DNA from: Lachnospiraceae bacterium
GTDB taxonomy: Bacteria; Bacillota_A; Clostridia; Lachnospirales; Lachnospiraceae
Assembly (NCBI GenBank): GCA_017435025.1
Contig: JAFSFU010000013.1
Span: forward strand, 1-17,201
Reading direction: 5' to 3'
DNA length: 17,201 nucleotides
The notes beneath the pieces were generated by a model. That model worked only from the letters and a program-made list of their open reading frames with translations. It had not been told where the DNA came from and did no database searches. The position numbers and the translations under genes are program-made. Positions 7,272-14,557 of the stretch are shown here, piece by piece (within the stretch, counting starts at the first letter, position 1; each line of letters opens with the position of its first letter).

Positions 7272-8657
7272 CTATCCACGATACGCCTGACTCTCATCCT
7301 GAGAACGCTCTTGCTGAGGACTTGCTCCTGTACCTCCACTTGTGGCCTCCTTAGATGATGCATTATTAAGTGATCCAAGAGCACCTGTCACCCCTGCCAC
7401 AACTGCGCCACCGGCTCCCGGTATCATCGAAGCTGCACCCATAGCTGCGCCGGTTACGAGAGCACTCGCCATTTTTTCTGACCTTGCTGCTTCCGGATTC
7501 AGGAGTTCCAAAAGGAGACTCTGGCTCTTGAACACGGCCCATGCTCCTCCGATGATCAGGAATAACTGCAGTATATTGTTAATCTCTGCGCCAAAGGCCA
7601 GGTTGCGCGGATAAAGCTCAAGACCGGAATTTGAAATTGCCGGAATCAGCATCATATAATACTTCATTGCAAAAATCATTCCGAAACCCGAGAAAAACTT
7701 TCCAATGAACATTTCACGCCATCGTGCAAAGGTAACTCCGTCATCGAGAGGAATCGTAGAAACAAAAAACGGTGAAACAATATAAAGGAGTAACAGTTCA
7801 AACAATCTTTTTACAAATGTTAAGATTGCCATCAATAAAATGAGCATGATCAGAATTCCGCAGATAAATCCAACCAGATAATTTACATTCCCTGCATGAA
7901 ACTCATCTCTTACGGTATCCAGATCCTGGTATCTGTTAGAATCCAGCAAATATGGCTTTCGAATTTCATCATCGAAAGAAGGATTTCGATCTGCAACCTT
8001 CCACTCGATCTCACCGGTCGTTATGCTCTTTGGTTCTGTTGTCTTCTTATCTGCATCTAGCGTGGAAGACAAGAACAGAATCGTACCGATGCTGCTGTCT
8101 CCTCCCTGTGCTTCATTAAATGCGATCTGCGTCTGCTGTGTGATCGTCGATGATAACTGCAGCATCATCACACATAAAAACGGAATCAGAAGAAACGTGA
8201 ATCCCGCCTTCATCGCATCCGTCAGAACCTTACTGATCGGATTCTTATCTTCTAGTGCCATATCGGAAATTGACTGGGCAGTTTTATAGATGGTAAAAAT
8301 GATACAGATTCCCATCGCAGCCAGTGTGATCATCCAAAACGCAAGTGTGATCCCCTCCATCTCGAACATAACATCCAGCAGAGAAAGTTTCCTTTCAGCC
8401 TGACCAATCGGTTTATAAATAACCGGTGAGATTCCTGCAAATACATTAAATATGCTCTCAATAAAATCGATCAGTGAACAAAGTGCAACGAAAACCCCAA
8501 TCAGGACCTCGGACCACATATTCCATAAAACATTAAAGATATAGTTGGAAAAGAATTCCAAAATATCTGTAAGGATTGGAGCAAATACTTTCGAAAAGAT
8601 CATCTCGAATAATGCACTGAGCGCGTTTACAAACGCATTCAAATAAGCATATTCCAC
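7272..8657 (-). CDS. VirB6/TrbL-like polytopic channel protein
   Basis: A 461-residue membrane protein with hydrophobic segments at about 45-76, 104-125, 148-168, 258-302, 324-344 and 361-385. It shares with the downstream 798-residue protein the block KRLFELLLLYIVSPFFVST plus PLDDG (283-306), the ARWREMFIGK segment and IIGGAWAVFKS (368-378), so the two arose by duplication of a VirB6/TrbL-type channel gene. The region between the third segment and the signature (170-255) is hydrophilic and differs strongly, and may be an outer loop. The C-terminal 70 residues are Ala/Gly/Ser-rich and short, without the repeats of the paralogue. It begins with GTG at 8657, supported by a near-perfect AAAGGAGGTG 7 bases upstream. 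It follows the Ig-like gene by 32 bases and precedes the paralogue by 31. Family assignment rests on topology and neighbours. Confidence 0.9.
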   Translation of the reverse strand: MEYAYLNAFVNALSALFEMIFSKVFAPILTDILEFFSNYIFNVLWNMWSEVLIGVFVALCSLIDFIESIFNVFAGISPVIYKPIGQAERKLSLLDVMFEMEGITLAFWMITLAAMGICIIFTIYKTAQSISDMALEDKNPISKVLTDAMKAGFTFLLIPFLCVMMLQLSSTITQQTQIAFNEAQGGDSSIGTILFLSSTLDADKKTTEPKSITTGEIEWKVADRNPSFDDEIRKPYLLDSNRYQDLDTVRDEFHAGNVNYLVGFICGILIMLILLMAILTFVKRLFELLLLYIVSPFFVSTIPLDDGVTFARWREMFIGKFFSGFGMIFAMKYYMMLIPAISNSGLELYPRNLAFGAEINNILQLFLIIGGAWAVFKSQSLLLELLNPEAARSEKMASALVTGAAMGAASMIPGAGGAVVAGVTGALGSLNNASSKEATSGGTGASPQQERSQDESQAYRG

Positions 8658-8664
8658 ACTCGTC

Positions 8665-8674
8665 CACCTCCTTT
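8665..8674 (-). promoter_or_regulatory. strong ribosome binding site fixing a GTG start
   Basis: AAAGGAGGTG on the minus strand is almost fully complementary to the 16S rRNA 3' end and lies 7 bases before GTG at 8657. It supports the GTG as the true start of the 461-residue VirB6-like gene. Confidence 0.85.
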
Positions 8675-8689
8675 ATCCCATACGATTAT

Positions 8690-10327
8690 CTATCGAACTT
8701 TTGTATTTTTCTTAATATGAACCACAAACACTCCGATTCCTGCGATTGCAAGGACCACAAGGACAACCGCAAGGATACCATAAAAATTCACCTGATACTT
8801 CAAGGAGAAATCAGCGGCAGTACTGTTACCTGCAGCATCAAAAACAGTGAGTGTATACTGGCCAGGTTCTTCGATCATAGTTCCTGCAAATCCAGGAACC
8901 TCTTTTCCATCTCGGATAAGCTTGATCACAGCAATATCATCGGAAAGATACTCAATTGCAGCAGATCCCTTCGTCACTGTCACGCTCATTTCCGGAGCAA
9001 CGGTATCTTTAACAAGGATCACTTCGAATCGCTCTCCCTCATTGCCTTTCATTACAAAGCTGTAGGTACCGTCCTGCTCCATCGTCGCATATTGATCCGA
9101 TGCAAGGGTAAGCAATTCATCGTTAAGACGAACCTCTGTAAATTCCATACCAACCGGTGCCGGATAGTATTCCATCTGTCCAACTTCGTATGCCAGCGTG
9201 AAGAAATAAGAACAGCCATCCACATCCAGACGATATCGGCCATACTCTGTTACAGATTCTCCGTTTATAAACTCGACAGGTTCGTCATTCTTATAAAGAG
9301 CTGTCACCGGAACGACGTCTTCTGCAACATTGAGGTACACGGAACCGGCACCAACATAGCCTTCCGGTACAGAGGTTGTCAGTTCCTTGCCATTTTCCAA
9401 TGTTACAATATAGTTTCCGCTCGCAAGCTCCATGCGCTGTTCACGTTTCGCAGACATCGTCGGTTCTGCTTCCGCTGCCGCTTCACTCTCCGGTCCTTCT
9501 GTCATCTCAGCGTCTGTCTCATTCTTCGAATCAACCTCCGCTTCCGTCTCTTCCACCGGCGCTTCCTCCTCTTTCACCGGGTCTGTTTCCTGGACTGCTT
9601 CTGTTTCCGAAGTTTCAAAAATCGGTGCCCCGGAATTACCGGATACAACAAAAGTATTGTCTCCTGTCAAAGAACCTACCGCACCGGCAAGACCGGAAGC
9701 TGCCGCTTCCGTCTCTTCCACCGGCGGCTCATCGGTAATGCGGAACCGGTATACTGCCTGGTATTCCACCTGCTCAGAAAGCGGCAGTTCCTTATTTTCG
9801 ATACCGGTCAACTTCATCACATAAGTGCCTTTTGCAGAAATCTTTGTCTGCGAAACATACTCATACGGAAGACCATCCTTTTCCATCGTATAACTAATGT
9901 TCGCAGGAATATCGATCGCAACCGGCTCATGAGTGATCCCGCCGTTTCCTACATTCGCATATAGGAAGAACAAGTCTGCTACAGACAATTCATAAGTTTT
10001 GTACTCTTCATGGTACCGCTCGCCAAGGCTCACCTTCTTAACCACCGGTCCGTCGAAATTCGTCTCTTCTTCTTCCAACGCCTCGGTAAGCCCTGCACCA
10101 ATCTGCTCCTTGATCGCATCCGCGTATCCTGGACCCATTTCCGCGATTTCTTCAAACGTCATTTTCCCGGACTCAACCAAATCTTTGATCGTTGACTCAG
10201 CGGATTTATTCGAACTGCTAAACAGATTGGAATTATATGTAATCACTGCACCAAATGCAGTCACCGGGACAGTACTCATCAGTACCGCTGCAGCAGCGAC
10301 TGCCGCAAGTTTTCTTCCCTTACTCAT
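8690..10327 (-). CDS. large Ig-like surface protein with signal peptide, acidic linker and membrane anchor
   Basis: A 545-residue exported protein. Residues 1-27 form a signal peptide (MSKGRK then an Ala/Val core, AFGA cleavage region). Residues 40-90 look helical. A first beta-rich module spans about 95-198. An unstructured linker (200-298) is very rich in Glu, Thr, Ala and Ser. Two or three further Ig-like modules span 300-510, with DTVAP at 441-445 and DAAGN at 497-501. A membrane segment lies at 516-537 with a short basic tail. No LPXTG motif is seen. The C-terminal half matches the shorter protein of 13..1110 in motif order, so they are paralogues. ATG at 10327 has AGGAGG 7 bases upstream and lies 1 base beyond the VirD4 stop; a start further upstream would remove the signal peptide from the N-terminus. 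Placed between the coupling ATPase and the channel genes, it is probably an outer-face component or adhesin of the apparatus; that role is inferred. Confidence 0.9.
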   Translation of the reverse strand: MSKGRKLAAVAAAAVLMSTVPVTAFGAVITYNSNLFSSSNKSAESTIKDLVESGKMTFEEIAEMGPGYADAIKEQIGAGLTEALEEEETNFDGPVVKKVSLGERYHEEYKTYELSVADLFFLYANVGNGGITHEPVAIDIPANISYTMEKDGLPYEYVSQTKISAKGTYVMKLTGIENKELPLSEQVEYQAVYRFRITDEPPVEETEAAASGLAGAVGSLTGDNTFVVSGNSGAPIFETSETEAVQETDPVKEEEAPVEETEAEVDSKNETDAEMTEGPESEAAAEAEPTMSAKREQRMELASGNYIVTLENGKELTTSVPEGYVGAGSVYLNVAEDVVPVTALYKNDEPVEFINGESVTEYGRYRLDVDGCSYFFTLAYEVGQMEYYPAPVGMEFTEVRLNDELLTLASDQYATMEQDGTYSFVMKGNEGERFEVILVKDTVAPEMSVTVTKGSAAIEYLSDDIAVIKLIRDGKEVPGFAGTMIEEPGQYTLTVFDAAGNSTAADFSLKYQVNFYGILAVVLVVLAIAGIGVFVVHIKKNTKVR

Positions 10328-10328
10328 T

Positions 10329-12329
10329 TTACTCCTCCTGTGCCTCTTCCTCTTCTTCCTGCATAGAAGCAACAATATAGTTTCTCTCTTCGAGATCGTA
10401 GAACACCTCATCACCGAAAAATGCATTCATGCGCACATCAGAAATATCCATGGTTCCCATTTCATACAGCGGACACTTGTAAGACGGTGTGAACTTCGTC
10501 TTTAACGGATAATTACCGAATGTTACGATGATCGCATTACCGGTATCCGTCTTATTGTTCAGCTTCATAAGCTCAGACGGATAGATTAACGGTCTTGTCT
10601 GTAACTGACTGGATACGTTGACATTTCCTTTGTCATGCATCGAAGAAGAAATGCTGGATGTGGAAACAGTCATGTTACCGCAAAGCTTCGAGAATTCTTC
10701 ACAGGTACCGATATCGTTGGAACCGATGAACATCTTCATACCACAGTTACTCTTAACGATATCTGCCACCGTATCACCGTACACATTATTGAGCTGCGCA
10801 TAAGACTGAACTACCATGTGGAACCAGATCTTACGGCTTCGTCCTACGGTGATCATCTTGTCAAACTTGTCAATCTTCGGCATGTTACCGAACTCATCAA
10901 GAATAAAATATACATTTCTTGGAAGACTCAGATCTTCTCTCGCAGATGCGACTTTGATCAGCGCCTTGTAGATACAGAGGATAAATACCGCTGCCAGAGC
11001 ATGTCTCGTATCTTTCTCATCCGGAATCTTAAGGAACAGAGCCGTCGGCTGTGTCGCAAACTGGATTGGATCAATATCTGTTTCAGATGTTAAGGAACAG
11101 AGACCTTCATCATTGAACATCGACAGTTTGTCAAACGCAATAGACATATAGCTGGCCATTGTACTCTCCGCTGCAGAAAGCACCTGTTTGGAAAGACCAA
11201 CAGCCTTGGACATTGGGGAACGTCCCTTAAAGAAGTTTCTCAAAGCCTCATAGTCATTATCAGAGTTGCCGATCGCCTTATTGATATTATAGAAGCAGAA
11301 CTTCTCTCTTGTCATTTCCAATTCCGGGAACTCACTATCTTCCAGCATTGCAAGGCATACTGCCATGATCAGAGAACGGGCACCTTTCTCCCAAACCGGA
11401 TCATCTTTCGATTCAATCGGACAGATAACACTGATCAGATCGTTCAGATCTTCATACAGTTCATCATAAATTTTCTGACGGGCAATTTTAATGGTGCTTA
11501 AAAGCTGCTTGCGAATCGCATACGCTTTTCCATCATACTCATACCACTCTTCGCCGTACTCTTCCGGCTTATTGACCAGTTCCAGATTGCTCTCAGAAAT
11601 CGGCTCAAAATGTTTATAAATCTCGTTACCGGTATTCAAATATAACTGATAACGGTCATAAATCTCTCCAAGCGGATTCCAACGGAACGAGCTGTACGGA
11701 TCTCGCAGATCAAGAACCATGACCTTGTATCCTCTTTCCACAAGTTTTTTACTGTGAAGCTGGAACAGCTCACCCTTTGGGTCTGTACAGATCATAGAAG
11801 ATCCTGCTGAGGATTGTCCGAGAATCTGAATCATCGGATTGATGAAAGTAGTCGTCTTACCGGAACCGGTAGCACCGATGATCAATCCATGCATCGGAGA
11901 TGCCAGGTTTACTTCCAATTCTTTTTTCTTCTTATTATACTGTGCGTAAACCGGAACACCATCTTTCTTCGACTCACCAAGTTTTGTAAACTTGTAAGGA
12001 ATAAAGTTAAAATCTCTCTCCTTGTCAGTCATGAAACGGGAGTTTTCCAGATTGCTCTCAAAACCCTCCGTCTTATTTTTCATCATCTTTTTTGCACGCT
12101 TTGCTGTTGGCTTTCTATAAAGAAGATACAGCAGAACAAACAAAGCGGTAACACCTGCACCGATCAGATAGGTATCCATACGGAAGAACAGCATCGGGTC
12201 ATACATGCTGCCTTCGTACCCCCCAAGCAGTGACGGAACTACACAGTGCAGCAACGTATTGGCTCCAAATCCAAGCAAAATTGTTGATAACAGGAATGCA
12301 ACGACTCCAATTACGATCTTCATTACCAT
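10329..12329 (-). CDS. VirD4/TraG-family type IV coupling ATPase
   Basis: A 666-residue membrane-anchored ATPase that in type IV secretion systems receives the substrate (usually a relaxase-DNA complex, sometimes protein) and hands it to the channel. Two membrane segments occupy about 4-25 and 52-71. Walker A GATGSGKT is at 152-159, and Walker B ILDEFGN (DEFGN at 478-482) is the family signature, with GRSRKIWFHMVVQSYAQL shortly after. PMHGLIIGATGSG before the P-loop is typical of TraG/VirD4 from Gram-positive elements. The protein ends in a run of acidic residues. The frame is intact. It overlaps the preceding CPBP protease gene by 7 bases, and GGAAGGAG lies 8 bases before the ATG at 12329. 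Presence of a coupling protein says that a substrate is recruited, but no relaxase is in the window to say which. Confidence 0.97.
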   Translation of the reverse strand: MVMKIVIGVVAFLLSTILLGFGANTLLHCVVPSLLGGYEGSMYDPMLFFRMDTYLIGAGVTALFVLLYLLYRKPTAKRAKKMMKNKTEGFESNLENSRFMTDKERDFNFIPYKFTKLGESKKDGVPVYAQYNKKKKELEVNLASPMHGLIIGATGSGKTTTFINPMIQILGQSSAGSSMICTDPKGELFQLHSKKLVERGYKVMVLDLRDPYSSFRWNPLGEIYDRYQLYLNTGNEIYKHFEPISESNLELVNKPEEYGEEWYEYDGKAYAIRKQLLSTIKIARQKIYDELYEDLNDLISVICPIESKDDPVWEKGARSLIMAVCLAMLEDSEFPELEMTREKFCFYNINKAIGNSDNDYEALRNFFKGRSPMSKAVGLSKQVLSAAESTMASYMSIAFDKLSMFNDEGLCSLTSETDIDPIQFATQPTALFLKIPDEKDTRHALAAVFILCIYKALIKVASAREDLSLPRNVYFILDEFGNMPKIDKFDKMITVGRSRKIWFHMVVQSYAQLNNVYGDTVADIVKSNCGMKMFIGSNDIGTCEEFSKLCGNMTVSTSSISSSMHDKGNVNVSSQLQTRPLIYPSELMKLNNKTDTGNAIIVTFGNYPLKTKFTPSYKCPLYEMGTMDISDVRMNAFFGDEVFYDLEERNYIVASMQEEEEEAQEE

Positions 12330-13180
12330 GCATTCGTCTCCTTCCAGTATTTTTTATACAACTGTACAGCACCATAACAGGCACCTATACCATAAATCGC
12401 GATCAAAATATTATTAGCGAACAAAACCTTTTCCAGCGCCGGAACATGATTGATGATCCAGACCGGAATCACATTCATATTAAATCCCATATGCAGCGCT
12501 ACGGAGTATGCAATGTTATCTTCTTTCATAGACACCTTGGCCAAAAGGACTCCCATGGCAAAAGCATATAAAATCCATAAAAAAGAGACATGACACACTG
12601 CAAAGAGAATAGAAGTAACGATAATACAAGTCTGCTCTTCAAACTTGCTCAGCATCCGATTCAGCATATATCCGCGATAAACAATTTCCTCTGTAAGAGG
12701 CGCCAGGATAGCAGTTGAAAATAATGCTAAAATCTGGTCAGTTCCTTCTGTCAGGTTACTGGATGAACTGCGATAACTCTCCATAAGGAACTCCGGGAAC
12801 GGAACAACCGTCAAAAGCGCCGAAAAAAAGAAACCGAATCCCAGCCCCATAATAAGAAGCAGTCCAATTTTCTTTCGATCCAGATCTTTTACCTCCAGCG
12901 TCGCATCTTCCCATATGGAACTTCCTCGTTTTTTGCTTCGCCTATGTAATACAACCATCGTGAATACAATTCCCAGTGCATAATAGAAATTACCACTGGT
13001 AGTAATCATATCCTCCGCGGTTCTGCCTCTCATGATTGCCATACCAATCGTCATAAAAAGAGCCGGCAAACATACATATAAAATCATCGGCCGGATCGCA
13101 CGGAAAAACGTTCCTGCACCGACCCATATTTTCTGTTCCAGTGACAATCCGTCTTTTGACGGTTCAAAATTATTCTTCAA
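12323..13180 (-). CDS. CPBP-family intramembrane metalloprotease
   Basis: A polytopic protein of 285 residues of the CPBP (CAAX protease and bacteriocin-processing, Abi) family. All three family motifs are present: EEIVYR at 164-169, FAVCH ending in H197, and HMGFN (H230, N234). Hydrophobic segments surround them and also lie at about 31-50, 65-80 and 105-125. In the family, the two Glu and the His residues bind a metal and cleave within or near the membrane. No ATG occurs before residue 38 of the open frame. A TTG at 13198 has no ribosome site before it, whereas the TTG at 13180 has GGAGG 11 bases upstream, so I use the latter; the longer form would be 291 residues. It overlaps the STAS gene by 11 bases and VirD4 by 7. 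Its substrate is unknown; processing of a lipoprotein or membrane regulator of the same operon is a guess. Confidence 0.88.
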   Translation of the reverse strand: MKNNFEPSKDGLSLEQKIWVGAGTFFRAIRPMILYVCLPALFMTIGMAIMRGRTAEDMITTSGNFYYALGIVFTMVVLHRRSKKRGSSIWEDATLEVKDLDRKKIGLLLIMGLGFGFFFSALLTVVPFPEFLMESYRSSSSNLTEGTDQILALFSTAILAPLTEEIVYRGYMLNRMLSKFEEQTCIIVTSILFAVCHVSFLWILYAFAMGVLLAKVSMKEDNIAYSVALHMGFNMNVIPVWIINHVPALEKVLFANNILIAIYGIGACYGAVQLYKKYWKETNAW

Positions 13181-13445
13181 ATGTAAGAATTCCTCCAAAT
13201 CCGGTCACTTCAAAAATTTCCCTGATACTTGCCTGTGCATTGCGAAGTACCATAGAACCGCCAAGCTTATTCATCTTCTTCTGTGCGGATGCAAATGCAC
13301 GAAGACCAACAGAAGAAATATAAGTGGTCTCAGCCATATCTACAACAATTTCCAACTCACCGCCATCGATGGCTGCCTTTAATTCCGCATCCAGTTTCGG
13401 TGCACTGCTTGCATCAATCTTTTTTAAAGTCTTAATCTCTGTCAT
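13170..13445 (-). CDS. STAS-domain anti-sigma factor antagonist-like protein
   Basis: A 91-residue cytoplasmic protein made of one STAS domain, as in SpoIIAA and RsbV. In that family the unphosphorylated protein binds a kinase/anti-sigma factor and releases its partner. The core LEIVVDMAETTYISSVGLRA aligns with the SpoIIAA region around its phosphorylated Ser; S45 (or S44) is the likely phosphosite. LGGSMVLRNAQASIREIFEVTGF is the usual C-terminal half, where the family has a pattern of the type V...L.VTGL. The ATG at 13445 gives a normal-sized domain and has GGAG 9 bases upstream; the longer open frame to 13502 would add a Met/Arg-rich stretch read out of the acidic tail of the previous gene. 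It overlaps the DUF1292 gene by 14 bases. With the ATP-binding protein two genes upstream it forms a probable partner-switching pair. Confidence 0.93.
   Translation of the reverse strand: MTEIKTLKKIDASSAPKLDAELKAAIDGGELEIVVDMAETTYISSVGLRAFASAQKKMNKLGGSMVLRNAQASIREIFEVTGFGGILTFEE
13192..13196 (-). promoter_or_regulatory. ribosome binding site deciding a TTG start
   Basis: GGAGG on the minus strand lies within the end of the STAS gene and 11 bases before TTG at 13180. It overlaps closely with the other candidate TTG (13198), making that one an unlikely start for the CPBP protease. Spacing is slightly long. Confidence 0.55.
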
Positions 13446-13863
13446 AATCCTCTTCTCCATCTTCCTCATCAAATTCATCATCATTCTCATCAAAATATGC
13501 ATGGAATGTTTCCGCTACTGCGTCCCACTCGTCCTCCGGAATCGGAAGAAGATTGATCTCATCATTCTCTCCTGCAACCAATTCCATTAGATGAATCATT
13601 CCCTCGTCGTCTGTCTTTGGATGAAGAGCTACATACTCCTTCTCACCATGGACAAATACACCAAAGGTCTCATAAATAAGACTGCGTCCGTCTTCCAGCT
13701 CCAATGTCAGTTCCAGAGACGGAAATGCATCCATATCGCCTTCAGCAATTCTTTCCAAAACGGACATCACATCCTCCTCCGCACGATCTGTATCGTCTAT
13801 ATCATAATTCTGGTCTGCAAATACTTCTGCTTCCAGATCTTCTGTTCCAAAAAGATGCTTCAT
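13432..13863 (-). CDS. DUF1292 acidic protein
   Basis: A 143-residue soluble, strongly acidic protein. Residues about 50-125 match the DUF1292 (YrzB-like) pattern: LTLELEDGRSLIYETFGVF, then a hydrophobic YVALHP strand, MIHLMEL, and a closing DEWDAVAETFHAYF. The first 45 residues and the last 20 (almost all Asp and Glu) are extra compared with short family members. The function of the family is unknown. ATG at 13863 has AAGGAGG 7 bases upstream, and the gene begins 12 bases after the ATP-binding protein's stop. Lying between the kinase-like and STAS genes, it could modulate that pair; this is inferred only from position. Confidence 0.88.
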   Translation of the reverse strand: MKHLFGTEDLEAEVFADQNYDIDDTDRAEEDVMSVLERIAEGDMDAFPSLELTLELEDGRSLIYETFGVFVHGEKEYVALHPKTDDEGMIHLMELVAGENDEINLLPIPEDEWDAVAETFHAYFDENDDEFDEEDGEEDYDRD

Positions 13864-13875
13864 TATTATTCCTCC

Positions 13876-14277
13876 TTAAAGTCTCTTTTCGATTGTTAAA
13901 ACATTGCTATCTCCGTCGCGCCGGTAGCTCACATGGTCCATGTACTTTTTCACCATATAAATACCGAGTCCTCCAATCGGTCTGTCCTCAAAAGGAATAT
14001 CGAAATCCGGATTCGGTCTGTCCAACGGATTATATTCGATTCCTTGATCACGGAAACAGATTCGGATTTTTTCAACATTCACTTCACAGGTCATCAGAAC
14101 ATTGCCTGTGCTTTCTCCATAGGCGTATGAAGCAATGTTCGTAAATATTTCTTCTGCGGAGATGAGAACATGGGTCTTTTCCCGCTCCGTAATCTGAGTC
14201 TGCTCAAGGATTCTTTCAACGAGATTCACGACATCATCCAGATATTCCATCTTCGCAGGCACTGTAATGCTTTTCAA
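13876..14277 (-). CDS. SpoIIAB/RsbW-like ATP-binding protein (anti-sigma factor / serine kinase)
   Basis: A 133-residue GHKL-fold ATPase of the HATPase_c_2 type found in SpoIIAB and RsbW, which phosphorylate a STAS partner and hold a sigma factor or other target. Motifs are complete: N box EEIFTN (42-47), G1 box DQGIEYNP (77-84) and G2 box GGLGIYMVKKYMD (102-114). The frame is open upstream, with ATG codons at 14310 and 14316, but these lie right after a TATAAT box and have no ribosome site. The TTG at 14277 is preceded by AGGGGTGGG 6 bases away and opens the protein exactly where family members begin, so I choose it. It is the first gene of the long operon. Its STAS partner is likely the product of 13170..13445. 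No sigma factor or PP2C phosphatase is present in the window. Confidence 0.9.
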   Translation of the reverse strand: MKSITVPAKMEYLDDVVNLVERILEQTQITEREKTHVLISAEEIFTNIASYAYGESTGNVLMTCEVNVEKIRICFRDQGIEYNPLDRPNPDFDIPFEDRPIGGLGIYMVKKYMDHVSYRRDGDSNVLTIEKRL

Positions 14278-14283
14278 TGAATT

Positions 14284-14292
14284 CCCACCCCT
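14284..14292 (-). promoter_or_regulatory. ribosome binding site for a TTG start
   Basis: AGGGGTGGG on the minus strand ends 6 bases before TTG at 14277. It is a variant Shine-Dalgarno but the only one near the head of the gene, and it decides the start of the RsbW-like protein. Confidence 0.55.
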
Positions 14293-14317
14293 TTTTGTAT
14301 TTCTTTTCATTCCCATT

Positions 14318-14323
14318 ATTATA
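14318..14323 (-). promoter_or_regulatory. -10 box (TATAAT) of the secretion operon
   Basis: A perfect TATAAT on the minus strand lies about 40 bases before the TTG start of the first operon gene, giving a predicted RNA start near 14311 and a leader of some 33 bases. At the -35 position (17-base spacer) there is no TTGACA-like box; instead CACGTG, the centre of the 8-base palindrome ACACGTGT (14340..14347), occupies it. This suggests either a weak or an activator-dependent promoter. The sequence is AT-rich, so the box could be chance. Confidence 0.5.
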
Positions 14324-14490
14324 TAATTTTGTATTTGAAACACGTGTAGGACCACCAAATTTCGCGCAAAAAAACAGTACCCCACGTTAATATTCTATTC
14401 TTTTATACCAGAACATGTCAAGTTATTTTTCAGACTATTTACACAATTTATACATTCAAATCAATTCGTGTTGTTCTCTGTTTTTTCGGG

Positions 14491-14542
14491 CAAATGATAA
14501 AAGCACCCGATTACCAGATTCTGTTCCGGCATCGGATGCTTT
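14491..14542 (-). terminator. intrinsic terminator after the GT2 gene
   Basis: On the minus strand AAAGCATCCGAT (14531..14542) pairs with ATCGGGTGCTTT (14500..14511) in a 12-bp stem with a single G-U pair and a 19-base loop, followed by a T-rich stretch TTTTATCATTT. It begins 15 bases past the GT2 stop. The T-tract is interrupted, so termination may be partial. It separates the NudC/GT2 unit from the secretion operon. Confidence 0.8.
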
Positions 14543-14557
14543 CCCATCTCTAATTTA

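Larger units (their letters stand above)
14278..14557. other. intergenic region between the secretion operon and the GT2 gene
   Basis: This 280-base gap, with no convincing gene on either strand, holds the probable operon promoter and ribosome site on its left side and the terminator of the GT2/NudC unit on its right. The middle (about 14390-14490) is AT-rich with no repeat or RNA gene that I can recognise. No tRNA or direct-repeat attachment site is visible. Confidence 0.7.

Noticed and set aside
8717..9964. A 415-codon open frame on the plus strand opposite the large Ig-like gene
   Set aside because: It is rich in Cys, His, Arg and Phe with no domain or ribosome site, and is explained as the antisense shadow of a long Glu/Ala/Thr-rich coding region with a signal peptide and intact frame.
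10328..10426. Longer start for the large Ig-like protein
   Set aside because: It would bury the signal peptide behind a basic stretch read out of frame from the end of the VirD4 gene.
13446..13502. Longer start for the STAS gene
   Set aside because: The added residues are a Met/Arg-rich reading of the previous gene's acidic tail and have no family match; the start at 13445 fits the domain.
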